The notes beneath the pieces were generated by a model. It was not told where the DNA came from, searched no databases, and worked only from the letters and a program-made list of their open reading frames with translations. Shown here one piece after another: positions 21,240-33,094 of a stretch of DNA of 64,000 nt. Positions within the stretch are counted from its first letter, which is position 1. Each line of letters begins with the position of its first letter. Position numbers and translations under genes: made by a program. Source of the stretch: Limnephilus marmoratus (taxonomy: Eukaryota; Arthropoda; Insecta; Trichoptera; Limnephilidae); assembly GCA_917880885.1 (NCBI GenBank), contig OU862922.1, positions 22,878,627 to 22,942,626 of the forward strand, in the 5' to 3' direction.

Positions 21240-21375
21240 AAAATGTGGGTTACCATTTTTACTAACTTCACAATCACCAGATTGCCCATTCTATCGAGTA
21301 TTTGCGAGTTCATTTTTGCTATCCAGGCTCAAAAGGCAAGTGTAGAAAGAGTGTTTTCTCTAATGGGACAAAGTA
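21240..21375 (+). pseudogene. hAT transposase dimerisation-domain fragment (part 1)
   Basis: Residues ...LSSICEFIFA...ASVERVFSLM match the C-terminal dimerisation region of hAT transposases (the SxxxERxFS signature). The frame reads straight into the R1-type LINE sequence, so the 265-codon frame at 21228-22025 is a chance chimera. The remaining C-terminus resumes at 25322. Confidence 0.65.
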
Positions 21376-21886
21376 ACGCCAACCCGTGGGAAATCCACAG
21401 CGCGATTGAAAAATCCGGGAAAGGTTCTGACCGATATTTGTCAACAGTAATTGGGATAACAGATGGGAGGAACGCTGAGACAGTGGATGTGGCCTCCACA
21501 CTCGAAACACTATTGGGCGAGTTAGTTCCTGTAGAATCAGTAATTGGGGAAAGTGACCACCATAAACAGATAAGAAATCTGTCACGGCTGCCACCTAGAG
21601 TCCTCGCCCAAGAGGATAACTTCATTAGAGTCACTAAGGCAGAAATTGATGTGATAATTAAGGGTTTGGGTCCTAAGAAGGCACCAGGGCATGACAGGCT
21701 CAATGGCGTAATAGCGAAGCAAGTTTGGGTCCACGCCAAGGAGGAGCTCTTCCAGGTGATGGACACGTGCTTGAGGAGGGGAGTTTTCCCCTCTGAGTGG
21801 AAGCGTGGCGTGCTCCGGATTATACCTAAGGGGAACGATAAACCACTCACCGACATCAAGGCCTACCGGCCGATAACGCTGCTTCC
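21376..21886 (+). pseudogene. R1-type LINE reverse transcriptase, N-terminal part
   Basis: It contains the region ahead of and including the first RT motifs: KGLGPKKAPGHDRLNGVIAK, FPSEWKRGVLRIIPKG and the start of AYRPITLLP. The frame is open from the hAT fragment to the MITE insertion. The last 8 bases (CTGCTTCC, 21879-21886) are duplicated after the MITE. Confidence 0.75.
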
Positions 21887-22562
21887 CAGTGGCGGTTCTT
21901 CACAGGGGGACAATGGGGACGGTCCCCGCCAGTTACACTCAAAACCTACTAAAGGAAAAGGAAATAACAGTCAATGCGTTGTCTTCACCAAAATGAATGA
22001 ATTCTTCAAACATAAAAGTAATTAACATTTGCAGAAATAAAATACAAATAATTATTCCGGATGATTTTAATAAGACCCTACGCGCGTACAGCGAACAATG
22101 TATGGAGCACAAAACAGCGGGTCAATTTCTCAGTGCGCAGAATCTAATGCGCACTTGGGGGACGATCCGAAGTATCCCCATACTTTCCTTGAGTTGTTTC
22201 GCGATCGTATGCAACTGCGCATGCGCAGTAGTATGTGAATTCAAATACCCGCGGGGACAACACTTTGGATCCCCACAGAAACATTTGTTTGCGAAGTTTC
22301 GGGCGGGAATCGCTCGCGTTCAAATTAGTTTGATAATAATCTTGTGAGGTAAAGCTTTATTTTTATTAACTATATTGTAAATTGGCATATATCTTTGGAT
22401 ATTTTTATATTATTTTGTGTTTAGATATCCGACTAGCATGATTAGACCATAAAATATTTTTTTGAGAAATTTTATATTATATTCTACGGGTGGTGAGATT
22501 GCGGTACAGTACGAAAAAAAATATCGATCCCCACCACTAGAAAAGTGCTTGAGCCGCCACTG
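21887..22562. mobile_element. Non-autonomous hAT element (MITE), 676 bp
   Basis: Ends CAGTGGCGGTTC and, on the other strand, CAGTGGCGGCTC (11 of 12 match). An exact 8-bp target duplication CTGCTTCC lies at 21879-21886 and 22563-22570. CAGTGGCG-type ends and 8-bp duplications are hAT hallmarks. No transposase inside. It splits the LINE reverse transcriptase in the middle of the YRPITLLP motif. Confidence 0.92.
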
Positions 22563-22570
22563 CTGCTTCC

Positions 22571-24101
22571 CGTTTTAGGCAAGATCCTGGAGAAATTACT
22601 GAGGGAGCGGCTCCGTCAAACCTTGTCCCCGGCCAGTGACCTCCAGTTCGGTTTCGTCCCCGGGAAATCCACGGTGCACGCCCTGTCGTATGCGCTTGAA
22701 TGGGTGAAGGCTTGCCCAAAGAGGTATGTAGTTGCAATATTCCTCGATATCACTGGTGCCTTCGATCACGCCTGGTGGGCAATGATACGTACAAAGGTGA
22801 AAAACAGGCGGTGTTCCAACTTACTGTTCCAAGCCATCGATGACTACCTTTCTGATCGTACGATTACGATCAGTTTCGGTGAGTTTTGTATTCAGAGGGA
22901 AGCCGACATGGGATGCCCGCAGGGCTCCATCCTTGGACCCGACCTGTGGAACATCTCCTTTGACGACTCCTCCAGGTTACCCTTGCCTGAAGGATGTATC
23001 ACTGTCGACTACGCTGATGATAAGTTGTATCTGGTCGCTGGGGACAGCAGAAAGGAAGTGGAGAGTAAAGGAAGTGAAGGTTTGCAGATGTTCCTGGACT
23101 GGGGTGAAAGAAAGAAGATGACCTTCGCTCCCCACAAGACCAAGGGCCTCCTGATGAAGGGCTCTCTCAGTAGAGCAAGAAATCCTACCATCAGAATGGG
23201 AGATTCTAACATCCGCTTTTTTGAAACAGTGAAATATTTAGGAGTTACTCTAGATCGATCGTCCTCTTTTCTGGCTCACGTCAAAGAAGTATCCAGCAAG
23301 GCACAGGCTCTCTTCTTGAAGCTGAGGAGACTCTCCACAGCTGAGTGGGGATTGCGTAATCCGGCTCTGCGAACGCTATATAGGTGCGTGTACGTGGCGC
23401 AAGTCTCGTATGCCGCCTCTGTGTGGGAGCACCGCCTGGACAATTCGCTGATTCTCTTAGCTCTCAGGCGAGGCCAACGAACCCCCTTGCTGGCACTCTC
23501 TGGTGCGTATAGAACCGTTGCTTCGGACGCTTTACCCGTTTTGGCTGGCATTTTGCCAATCGATCTGGAAATCAGGGAAGTGCTCACTAAGCAGAAATTA
23601 ACCAGAGGAACCCCGGCCACTCACCTAGGCGTTGTTCTGACACCGGGCGGGCCGGGGACTCTCCCTGGGCTGCTTCGTCAAATGAGGGATCTGTCGCTCC
23701 AAGAGTGGCAGGTCCGTTGGGATAGAACGAATAAGGGAAGATGGACTTTCTCCTTCTTCCCATCAGTTAAAGTCAGAATGGAAGGGGTCTTTCTCAAGTT
23801 GGACCACCACATCACCCAGCTTCTATCCGGCCACGGGGAATTCAGGGGGAGACTTCATGCCCTCTCCCTGTCCCCTCACCCCAACTGCGCCTGCGGGTGC
23901 ACGAACCAGTCGGCGGAGCACATTCTGTGGCAGTGTGAGATAATGACGGACGCAAGAGAGGAAATGCTCGATGGTTTGGACGTACCAATCAGACCAGTGT
24001 GGAACACTGATCTGGTTTCGAACAAGACGAATTTCGAGTGCCTGAGGAACTTTACAAGGATCTGGGTTGAGAGATGGCCTGAGCTTAGAGTCGCTGATTA
24101 G
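22571..24101 (+). pseudogene. R1-type LINE reverse transcriptase, main part with CCHC tail
   Basis: From the break the frame continues LGKILEKLLRER, FGFVPGKST, VAIFLDITGAFDHAWW, MGCPQGSILGP and the catalytic YADD (about 23010-23021), then KTVKYLGVTL-type and thumb residues. The C-terminus has a zinc-knuckle signature CACGCTN...EHILWQC (about 23888-23937) as in R1-clade LINEs, ending PELRVAD. Open over 500 codons with no internal stop, so the insertion is not very old. An in-frame ATG in the MITE-flank does not indicate a real start. Confidence 0.8.
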
Positions 24102-25159
24102 TAGATTTTGACACCAGGTGTACTTGTTCCTGACTTACCACTGACTTTTCTTGCTTCTATTCTTTTACAAACTCTGCCCAGGATGTACAGTTTTATATTT
24201 TTTTTTTCATTTTTATGTTTATTGTTTGCATTTACATTTTATGTTTTTTATGCTTTTACATTTTTATGTTTATTTTTTTCTGGATTACACAGGCCCTGCG
24301 TTATTCAACGCTCATGTTTATTTTATGTTTTCTTTACTTTACATGCTTATGATTTATTTTTCGTTATTTGGTGCAATTAAACGCCTAGCGATGACTCCCA
24401 CACGCTCTTGTTTATTTATTTTTTATGTTTTGCGGTTTTCTACGCTTATACATATACATTTCTTTTCAGTTATGCTGTACTATGAGAACTGAACTCCGTT
24501 GTTCGTTTTGTACCGTCCTTCTCCCCATATAAGGGGTTGGACCCTGGACCGTGTCCCCGCCTACGTACCATGGCCGGTCTTCTAGAACTGGTGGAGCTGC
24601 ACCTGTTTGCCGCGCCACACCCCGTGACATGAAGAGGCTGGGGAGAAGGCTGAACGACATCCGAAAGCTGTCCGTCCCGCCTCCGGCGACCCGACGCTTC
24701 TCTCCCTAGGGTCTTCTTCATGTTTTCCACTTACTGTCGTCTAGGCACCACCGGCTAGCTGGCTGAAGGACGACGCTGCCGGTTGTGGGGAGGCCGGTCA
24801 ATCAGCCTCCTTCACTGTCTCGGGGACTGCCGGCAGCCAGGTTGCGGTGACACCGGTTCTTATCTGTATATATGTTATTTTACTTTTGTTTCCTTCTTTT
24901 TAACGTACAGTGCTCGGTGCCGCCCGCCGGATTATGTATGGTCATGTCTCCCGCTGTCATGAGCTAATTACTCATGACGGCTGCTGTCATTTTTGATTAC
25001 TTTATTTATTTGTTGATGTTACTAACAACTTGTTTGACTGTCCATGAGGCTCACTGCTTTTGCATTGACACCTCCATGGGCTTTAGAATTGTAGAGATTG
25101 ACCATTACAGTACAGTCCTGTAGGCGCACCCGCATACCGCCACCTAACACAGTATGAGG

Positions 25160-25296
25160 GGACATTGAAGGTCTAGATTCGTTACATTAAAAGTAGAGCC
25201 ATTTATTCAAAAAAATTAGATTCTTGCGAGAACTCCGAAGGGGCGACCATAAGTTGCCTATACCGGGGTGGGACAGTGGTGGGTACTTCAATGTAC
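25160..25296. mobile_element. 137-bp MITE core, copy 2
   Basis: Same unit as 715-851: starts ggacattgaaggtctag, ends gtggtgggtacttcaatgt, so the ends are inverted. Internal blocks (aaaaaaattagat..cttgcgagaac, ggggcgacca) align. It sits between the R1-type LINE and the rest of the hAT gene. Confidence 0.65.
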
Positions 25297-25321
25297 TTCG
25301 GTCAGATCGCTGTTGATGATT

Positions 25322-25417
25322 CAACAACAACCTTAAAACTATGAACTGCGAAGAATTTTATAAGAAAACTTTGAATGAACGGGAGCTGCTCCGTCAAGTA
25401 TCTGGCGCTGAAAAATA
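25322..25417 (+). pseudogene. hAT transposase C-terminal fragment (part 2)
   Basis: The frame LKTMNCEEFYKKTLNERELL...GAEKY followed by a stop is the usual end of this hAT transposase type (NCxEFY...KL). It follows the ERVFSLM part at 21240-21375, which shows that the R1-type LINE and the MITE are inserted in the hAT gene. Confidence 0.6.
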
Positions 25418-25432
25418 TTAAAATTTATACAG

Positions 25433-25813
25433 GGTGTCCGGGGGTAAAGTGCATTAACTTCGGGAGGTGATTCTACATCTACATGATGGTAGGAGTAAAG
25501 AAGATTAACAACTTTTTCCGAAATTCCAACTTTTTTTCCCATACAAAAAGACGTACCTACTTAAAATCCTTAGTATGAGGTAGATCTTACTTGCTGAGAA
25601 CCTGCCGGACGCCCGACTCGATTGTGATTGGCCCGTATCGTAACAGCGGAAAATAATAAATCTGGCCGTACACGCCGGACTAATTTTATCTTTTTACCTC
25701 AAAACTACCCCTAAAAGTTGGAAATTCGAAAAAAGTTATTTGTTTTTTTTACTTGTACTATCATGTAGAATCACCTCCCGAAGTTAATGCACTTTACCCC
25801 CGGACACTCTGTA
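25433..25813. mobile_element. TIR element with CAGGGTGTCCGGGGG ends
   Basis: The left end cagggtgtccgggggtaaag and the right end (reverse complement cagagtgtccgggggtaaag) match with one difference and continue to about 48 bases of inverted repeat (gcattaacttcgggaggtga). TATA flanks both sides. About 380 bp, no ORF; a palindromic MITE, possibly Tc1/mariner-like by its TA target. Confidence 0.75.
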
Positions 25814-26115
25814 TATTTGTCGAATAAAAGTGTTAAGTTTTGAAGAAGATATTTTATATTTGAACTTGTTGATTGTTTGTAACTGCAATTAAAATTTATT
25901 GTATGATCTCCATGAGTTTATTGTTAAAGAAGATTTATATTTTGTTTTTAGAAATTAATAAAGATTAAAGATTTATTTGATATTACTTAAGTAAGTTTTA
26001 TTACTCATATTCCATCTAAATCAAAAAAACCCGGACAAATTAAAGGGCCGGACAAAAGGCTAGAATTCCGGACATTTGCGGACTAATCTGGACGGATGGT
26101 AACTCTATGCCAGTG

Positions 26116-26325
26116 ACCATGAGTATCTAGCGAGCAACGTGTCCAAAGTATCTTAAAATGCGTTGTAGCAGATAGTGGAAAGTCCACTGTGGATACCGAG
26201 CTCTTCCAGAATGGAAAATTGTGAAAATCAACACCCGGGCGAGTCTCATCTTGGTGGTCTTCGTTATGCCTAAGTCATTCCATATCTTTTGCATTTTACT
26301 AATAGCGTCTTTTGTCATTTTTTGT
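26116..26325 (-). pseudogene. RTE-type LINE fragment, upstream half of the split copy
   Basis: The minus-strand frame reads ISKMQKIWNDLGITKTTKMR, then IFTIFHSG, an internal deletion, and RILRYFGHVAR, typical of the post-RT region of insect RTE-like LINEs. It continues into 21072-20875 across the hAT element. Confidence 0.7.
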
Positions 26326-26329
26326 CAAC

Positions 26330-28360
26330 ATTTCTTACCTGAGTTCTGTTATACTGATATTTTATGGAGTATGCGGATGATGAGGATCTTTACTTGATCT
26401 TAATAATAACACACGTGGACGAGGATGTTATATATTTGCACAATTAGAACACGTATGTGTTGTACAGCTACGAGTTAGCTAAAGGAGCTAGCTAAAGGAG
26501 AGCGAGCAGTAACAAACATCACCTTTTATACAATGCATCTGCCGTCTCGCTCTTGCATATTTGAAAGCAAGAGTACCACCAAAAACCATTATCACAAGTA
26601 CTATATGACGCTTTTTTGTGTGACATTTGATAACATTCGGTAAATAGAGATTTTAAGCCGTTATCTGAAACGTCAATATTATGAATATTTAAAGAGAAAA
26701 ATGTTATATATGAAGTTTTCCCAATTTTTGTATATTTGTTGAAGGAAAAATTAAAGAATATGTTGGAAATCAACATAAATGGTAAGTTATGGAAATAAAA
26801 TAACATAAGTGAAACAAAATGTTAGAAATTTATAAAAATTTTAGTATGGAATAAATGAAAATATCAACGGAACTGAACTTATTTTCAAGCATATCTAGCC
26901 TTTGGACTGGGGAATGAATGAAATAGTTTGTTTCCGACAAAAGAACAAAGAACAATCCTCGTCTCGTGTTACGATTTGGTACTCAGAACGTTATTACTAG
27001 CATTGTTAAATCAAATGCATCCATCAAGCCATTAACAAATTTGTATAAAATTACTAAATTGCTCAAGGTCCTTCTGCATGATAAGTTTGTTAAAAAAAGT
27101 AATTTCATTATAATTATAACATAATCAATTTGTTCAATGGCTATGGATGGTTTGAAATTCATAAAACTTAAACAATTGTGTTGAACTCTCTTATCAAATC
27201 CAAGTCTATCGATCTGCCTCTGGGTAGCTTGGTCCCGAATAAGCAAATTTTAAGCCATTTGAAAGAAAGACATCTATAAAAACGTTCATCCATTGACGAC
27301 TCAGCCTAACGTACGTTTAATAATACGTGTACTAACTGGTATCGAATACGTAAGTTAATGCACGTCTCGTGGTTTAGAAACACGCTTTAATTATTTATAA
27401 GTCGGATTGAGATTTGAGAGGCTGCGGAGATGCGCTCTCGCCAACAGATACTAATTTGCATATCGCCAATATACACCCATCAAGATCTATACTTTATACG
27501 TGTACATTAGTTCAGGCGCAGGCGTGGCTTATGAAAAAATCCAATAGAAAGCTGCAGAGGCCAGTTTTGAAAGAGGACAGTCTCCGATGCTGCACACGTT
27601 TGATATCTTCACTGAGGCGTATTGTATTGATATTAGATACTTGTGTTTATATTTTCTATGGCTTAGTTAGCTCGTAGGTTGATATAGGTAGGATAAGAGA
27701 CTTTGTTGGAAGTTTTGTAAACTATCCTATTAAATTTTTTTTTTATTATTTCCGGTAACCCGGGCGTTTATTAACATCAGTAGTTATTTACAGATCATGT
27801 GCGCTAGCCGACTGACTAGACAATATCTGTTCTGAGCCGGGTAGCAGTATCTATGATTACATATATCAATAAAGATAAATGTAAATAAAAATACAAAAAT
27901 AATAAATAAAAATACAAGGTACAAAAGAAAAACTTAAATAAAAATACAAAAGAATACCTACATAAAATAAACTAAATATAAAATATTACAAACATATATA
28001 AAAATAATTAAATATTTTTTAGTGTGAAAGTTCTTTTTTTTAATATATGTTTAAATAAAAATATACAACGTATAAAAAATTAACACGGTCGGTTTGCAAG
28101 TAACTTGTCAATGCAATTTCTTTTTTTGTTCATTAACCACGTTTGTGTATGTACGTTTTCTGTTGGTTTGAGTTATATATTGTGTTTCTTTTAAGAAAAT
28201 GTTGAATATGGAAGGTGCGAGGTAAGATTCATGTTTTTTAGCAAGAGTGAATTTAATTTTTGGCACTTGTAAATGATTGCTAGGTTTAGCTCTAGTGTTT
28301 AGCTCTAGTGGAAGGTGATGAATTTATGCAATTTGTATGGATATTTTTTTTAACAAGTTT
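26330..28360. other. No supported gene
   Basis: AT-rich. The stretch 27720-28100 is mostly A-rich aaataaaaatacaaa words. No coding motif. Confidence 0.45.
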
Positions 28361-28363
28361 GGA

Positions 28364-28560
28364 GAGGCTACGAAGCACTGCACAAAGAGGAGACTGATTA
28401 TTCTATCTCATTCTCTCGCAGGCTAAATACTATAGATATATGTGTTTCTATCTTTTTAGTGTCGCTTTTTCGTTTCATCGAGTTTCAAATCACAACGTAA
28501 AATTAAATTATAATTATAAATTGCTAGTTAAGTTTTTTGAAGTTTTCACTTCAAAAAACT
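28364..28560 (+). repeat. Dispersed MITE-like repeat (attctctcgcaggctaaat), copy 2
   Basis: Shares gagaggctacgaagcac, attctctcgcaggctaaat and cgagtttcaaatcacaacg with 18050-18310 and 35461-35838. It ends in a hairpin aagttttttgaag/cttcaaaaaactt. Confidence 0.6.
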
Positions 28561-29700
28561 TTACTAGCAAACTCAGTATTGTGCTTACAGCGTTCTTGAT
28601 ATGCTGAAATGAAGTTAATTAATGTACAAACAACACAAGATTATAATAAATTTCATATGAAATACGTAATTTGTTTGTTATAAATAATATCTTTGGACAC
28701 GCTATAAAAGTAGGCTATATAAGTAGTATCATATTTTATTGGTCGCATATTCTAACTACTAAACCCACCTTCTACAATAAACTAATCGTTTGAATGGTTA
28801 AAGATATATTTACACTCTAAAATCTTACTAATATGTAGTTATTTTTATTACACTCCATTAGAATTCTGATTAGACGGAACTTATTATTCATGTTTAACTG
28901 TGGATTTGCAAAACATTTGACCCATTTAAGGTCTGCTCAAACCAAAAATCAATAAATAAATTAGATTAAATCGAGATCACTTTGAAATAATTAAATGAGG
29001 CAGCGACTGGGTCGAATCACAAAACGGCTATCAAAACATTCAACAAGTTCCACATAGGAATAAATATTAGAATAATAGAAAATAAATATTAAAGGATTTC
29101 ATACCTATTATTAAATGGTATGGCATTATAAGAAAGCGTTTTTTTTGTAAAAGAAAGACAAACATTGACAGATTACGAATAACCTGACAATATTTGAAAA
29201 TTCCTACTATCATCATTGTAAGTATAAAATGTTGATCATGGTGGACTTAGCAAGCAAAGGAATTATTGAATGAACGATGCGAAGCATCTTTGGGAATCGG
29301 ACGCATTTGTCCTCCCAGCTTCTAGTCGACCAATTAAAATAAATATTACCACTGTTTCTTATCTTCTCTCATTCAATATCCTCAAACATTCAATCGATAA
29401 TATTTGCGGCACAACTCTATTCTTAATGAATTTCCTCTTCCAAAATAATGTTTTCCGACTATAATACTCATTGAAAAATATAAACACTAAAAAAGTGTAA
29501 ATTAAAATGAATGAAAGTATTTAAATTTCAACGAAGGTATCACCTGTCTTAGTCCCAATTAAATACACGAAAATTAATGATGCTTCACTTAAATTTCAAA
29601 ATTTGCATGATTTAATTCACTGCTTTAACTTAAATTATGGAAGAAGTGCATACACATTGTGTAGCATTGCTGTTGATTGCTCAAGTGTTGTCAATCATTT
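28561..29700. other. No supported gene
   Basis: AT-rich DNA, nothing recognised. Confidence 0.45.
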
Positions 29701-29707
29701 CAGTGTT

Positions 29708-29965
29708 CAACCGCCGAAAAATCGCCAGCAAACTGCACAGAAACCGCTGACAAATCGCTCATCAACCGCACGTAAACCGCCGCCCCCTGAACTACCCGCA
29801 CGATGATTCTTTCCAGTACGGCACGGATCAATTCTGCGTAGGGGATGTATGCAAATATAACTTAAAATGTATTTTAATTGTAAAGACTTGGGGCCTACTG
29901 CCAACCGCTGAACGGACGACAAACCGGGCAGGAAACCGGGCGACGAACCGGGCGAAAAACCGGTG
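29708..29965 (+). repeat. Two blocks of 15-bp 'aaaccgccgac' phrases (locus E)
   Basis: The first block (29708-29795) holds units like aaccgccgaaaaatcgcc and gaaaccgctgacaaatcgct. The second (29900-29965) holds gacaaaccgggcaggaaacc and cgacgaaccgggcgaaaaac. Spacing is about 15 bases. Both run in the same direction and there is no CCTAA core, unlike loci B-D. Confidence 0.5.
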
Positions 29966-30170
29966 CACGGTGCTGTGACTGCGCCACTGAAAGGTCAGGG
30001 AGGCTTACTATTTGACTGAGGTCACTTGAATTGCAAATACATCACAGTCAGGGTGTAATAATTTTAATGGCTTATATGTATGGTGCTTTAGTTGACAAAT
30101 ACGGCCAAATGAAAAATTTGTTGACGTGAATGAATGTTGACAAACTGCTTACTTGCGGTTTAATGGTATT

Positions 30171-30262
30171 GTACCTTTTACATTAACTCTACACATGAGG
30201 CCCTTAGAAAAATAATTTCCCTCAGGGCCTATGTCATCTGAGATGCTGTATGGAGGATCTTC
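30171..30262 (-). pseudogene. LINE 3'-end fragment
   Basis: The minus strand matches the last ~85 bases of the LINE at 4527-8114 (hairpin ccctgaggg / ccttag and ctctacaca). Severely 5' truncated. Confidence 0.65.
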
Positions 30263-30432
30263 AAAAATACAATAAAAATAAAATATGATGGTGATGGGGT
30301 CCGATTTTTAACATGATACAATTTTGGTAACATCATTGACATACATGGTTTTACGGGATACTTAAATAAATATCCGATTCTATTGAAAATTTGTTGTTCC
30401 TGTTGTCTAAAGTAAATGCAAAAATCCTGCAA

Positions 30433-31296
30433 TAGGCCACTTGCATGGACTTCATAACGACTTGGAAAAAATCGTGTGGATAGAGTTTTTTACTAAGATT
30501 ACGAAAATGTTAGTAAAAAGTTATAGAAATGTACAGTTTTTTTTATTTTTAAATAAATAAATCCATTATTTGGGCTCGTGACGTCACTACATGAAAATGT
30601 CCCGTCGCCGAAAATGTTCCTATTAATTTTATAAAATTCCACACTGATTTATTTTTTTATATGGCATCACTTTGATTTCAGGCGAATTTTTGAATTCGTT
30701 CACTAGATTTATTGTTTGTTCTCTGCGAACTTATCATTTGGTTTGATTTTTTGACAGATGTTCTGAAGAGAACCCCGTACAATTAATGGCTACGGGGTTC
30801 TCTTCAGAACGTGAAGAGGATGTCGGTACATGTTTTAGAGGTATAATGATTATGGTGCTGATTTTAACAAAATAAAATTTTATAATATTCTTATTATTAT
30901 TACAATTTACAAGTTCAAGTATATTACATTGAATTTAGTAATAAATACGCTGTACATTATAATGATTCATGATCAATAAGATGGATCAAGGAAAAAAATA
31001 TTTATGAGATGTAATATTTTTGGTATGCCTCGTTATTCTCCTGTGCCATTCGTGTGGAAAACGTTCTTTTTTTTAAAAATGATTTTCGGCTATGTAATTT
31101 TCGTTTTTTCACACCTATAAAATTATGTCCCGTCTTTCCGGTTTATAAAAAATGGTCTGATTTTTCGTATTGAAATTTTCAAAAAATCCCCAGGGTTTCA
31201 AAAATACGATTAAAAAAAAAAAAAAAATACAGAATGTCTTAGAATATATGCCTAAACCGGAAAAAAATTTAAAAAAAATGTGATGCAAGTGGCCTA
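30433..31296. mobile_element. TA-flanked element with taggccacttgcat ends
   Basis: The ends GGCCACTTGCAT (30435) and ATGCAAGTGGCC (to 31294) are exact inverted repeats, flanked by TA at 30433 and 31295 and by matching AA/TT beyond. About 860 bp, no coding region. The interior has a 15-bp phrase pair near 30592 (gaaaatgtcccgtcgccg, gaaaatgttcc) and the hairpin at 30760. Confidence 0.65.
30760..30810. repeat. Perfect 20-bp-arm hairpin
   Basis: gttctgaagagaaccccgta (30760-30779) pairs exactly with 30791-30810 across an 11-base loop. Confidence 0.85.
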
Positions 31297-31299
31297 TTG

Positions 31300-33090
31300 T
31301 GATTTGAGTTTAACATAGGTAAATGAGGCCATTATAATCATTTATGTCGTTTTACGGAGAGAGCAGCGCTAGACTGAAAACATTACAAATGCAGATGTTA
31401 AAGAGATTTTCCACGTACGCCGAATGTTTTCCTGCCTTAAATATGTTTTCTCTTTATGTACCTCCAAACAACCAGGTTTGTAATTTGAGTCCTAAATATT
31501 CCAGCAGAATGAATAATGACCCTATAACTTAAATAACTGCATTTTTATTTTTAGAGTTAGTTTAAATAGTTAAAATAATTGTCAAAGTTTTAATTTTTCA
31601 AGATCCCCCGAAAACCACCGTATGTATGGTAAACCGTGTGACGTCATCACTTCTGAAAAGTTACTATAGGATCGAGAAATCAGCTGATCAACTGCCGCCA
31701 TTTTGAATTTCGTTGCTCGAAGTATTCTCCCTAGAAGTAGCATTACTATTTTTTTTGTGCAGTAGTTTTTTGAATATTTTCAATAATAGAGATAAACTAA
31801 TAAGAGATACCTTTATTATTGAAACATTATTTAGGCCTAAATAATGTTTCAATAAACATCTAAATTAATACGATGGCTTGTGTCATAACTACATTCCCAT
31901 ACAATGACTTTACGGTGTCGTCACGACACGATGAACAGTGACGTCATCACAAAAAATTTCAATAATGCCAACTTGACGGCGTGTTTTTACGACCAGATTA
32001 AAAATGGACTTTTTAATAATTTTTTAAAAACTCTGCGTTTAATATTATTAGATAAAACTTATATATTCAGAATCTGCGTTTATTGATCTACATGAACATA
32101 TTTTTTAAAAGCCATAATATTTTTCACTGGAGTTCCTTATTGTCCAACATGTTCAATAAGCTTCACTAATTTCTGTGGTTTGGTGGAACAATTGTGGTCC
32201 TAAAAAAGATCTTCTGCTAAATATAGAGTTTTTTTTAATTTATTTCAATCGTTGAGCATGTTTTTTTAGATTATATGAAGGTACAAAATTGCATCGATCC
32301 AATACAACAATGATCAGCAAATCGGAGACTGCAACCGATCAGCTCTGAAAGAGCCTCGTTACCCGTTAGATTGCCATTTGTTGATTCTGCCATATCATCG
32401 AGTTTCTCCATGCAGATTTATGGAGCTGAGTTCGCATGACATCTGCCGACGTTCACACGAATTAACCACATAACCAATTAATTTGTAAATAAATGTGCAG
32501 CTAATTCTGGTGGAATTGGGGCAAGAGAAAGAGTTACCGATCTCAGCCGGGTTATCTCACCGGCCATGATGGCGAAATCCCTCCATTATATTTATTATGG
32601 TGGATTCAACTACGATTAATGCATCGTCGGTAATTAAGAGGAAACGAGGGTGGCGTTTTGTCCATTCAAATATATTCCCCTATTTCCTCTTTGGATTAAT
32701 TAATTAACTAATTATTATTATTAACTAATCTCTTGCTGACAAGCTACTTTCAGTAGCTTAGCGGGTATAAATTCCCATTGTATGTAACTTTTATACAATA
32801 ATAAAAAAAACAAAAATTATGACGCCAATTCAAATGTTGTTTAATGTACATATCAACCACCGGCATATCCTTGCGATTTGATTTCGTTGATAAGTTTAAT
32901 TACTTCTTATAGGAGTTAGGGTCTTCCAAAAATCTTCGAACGCCGCACAGTGATTCGTTTCATACATGCTAGACGCTAAAAATTCTTACACATGATTAAA
33001 TTATTTTTAACCCTCTGTTGAGGTGTAGTCAACACTAATTTTATGAAAATTAGTGTTAAAAATAAAAAAAATATTTTTTTTTTCGTTTTT
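31300..33090. other. No supported gene; one 38-bp palindrome
   Basis: A perfect palindrome without a loop lies at 31817-31854 (arms tattgaaacattatttagg). A hairpin caacactaatttt/aaaattagtgtt-like pair is near 33030-33055. Otherwise AT-rich and unrecognised. Confidence 0.5.
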
Positions 33091-33094
33091 TTAC

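Larger units (their letters stand above)
21376..25145 (+). mobile_element. R1-clade-like LINE, 5' truncated, interrupted by a hAT MITE
   Basis: Coding parts 21376-21886 and 22571-24101 belong to one reverse transcriptase interrupted by the MITE at 21887-22562. A GC-richer, non-coding 3' region follows to about 25145; its exact end is not visible. The endonuclease domain is missing (5' truncation). R1-like features are listed under the coding pieces. Confidence 0.75.
21065..26115 (+). mobile_element. hAT element hosting nested insertions
   Basis: Termini TAGGGTTACCAT (21073) and, on the other strand, TAGAGTTACCAT (ending 26107) are inverted repeats. The flanks TACCAGTG (21065-21072) and TGCCAGTG (26108-26115) are an 8-bp target duplication with one mismatch, as expected for hAT. 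Only the transposase C-terminus remains, split between 21240-21375 and 25322-25417, so most of the gene was lost before or after insertion. It contains the R1-type LINE, the MITE at 25160 and the palindrome at 25433. Confidence 0.75.
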
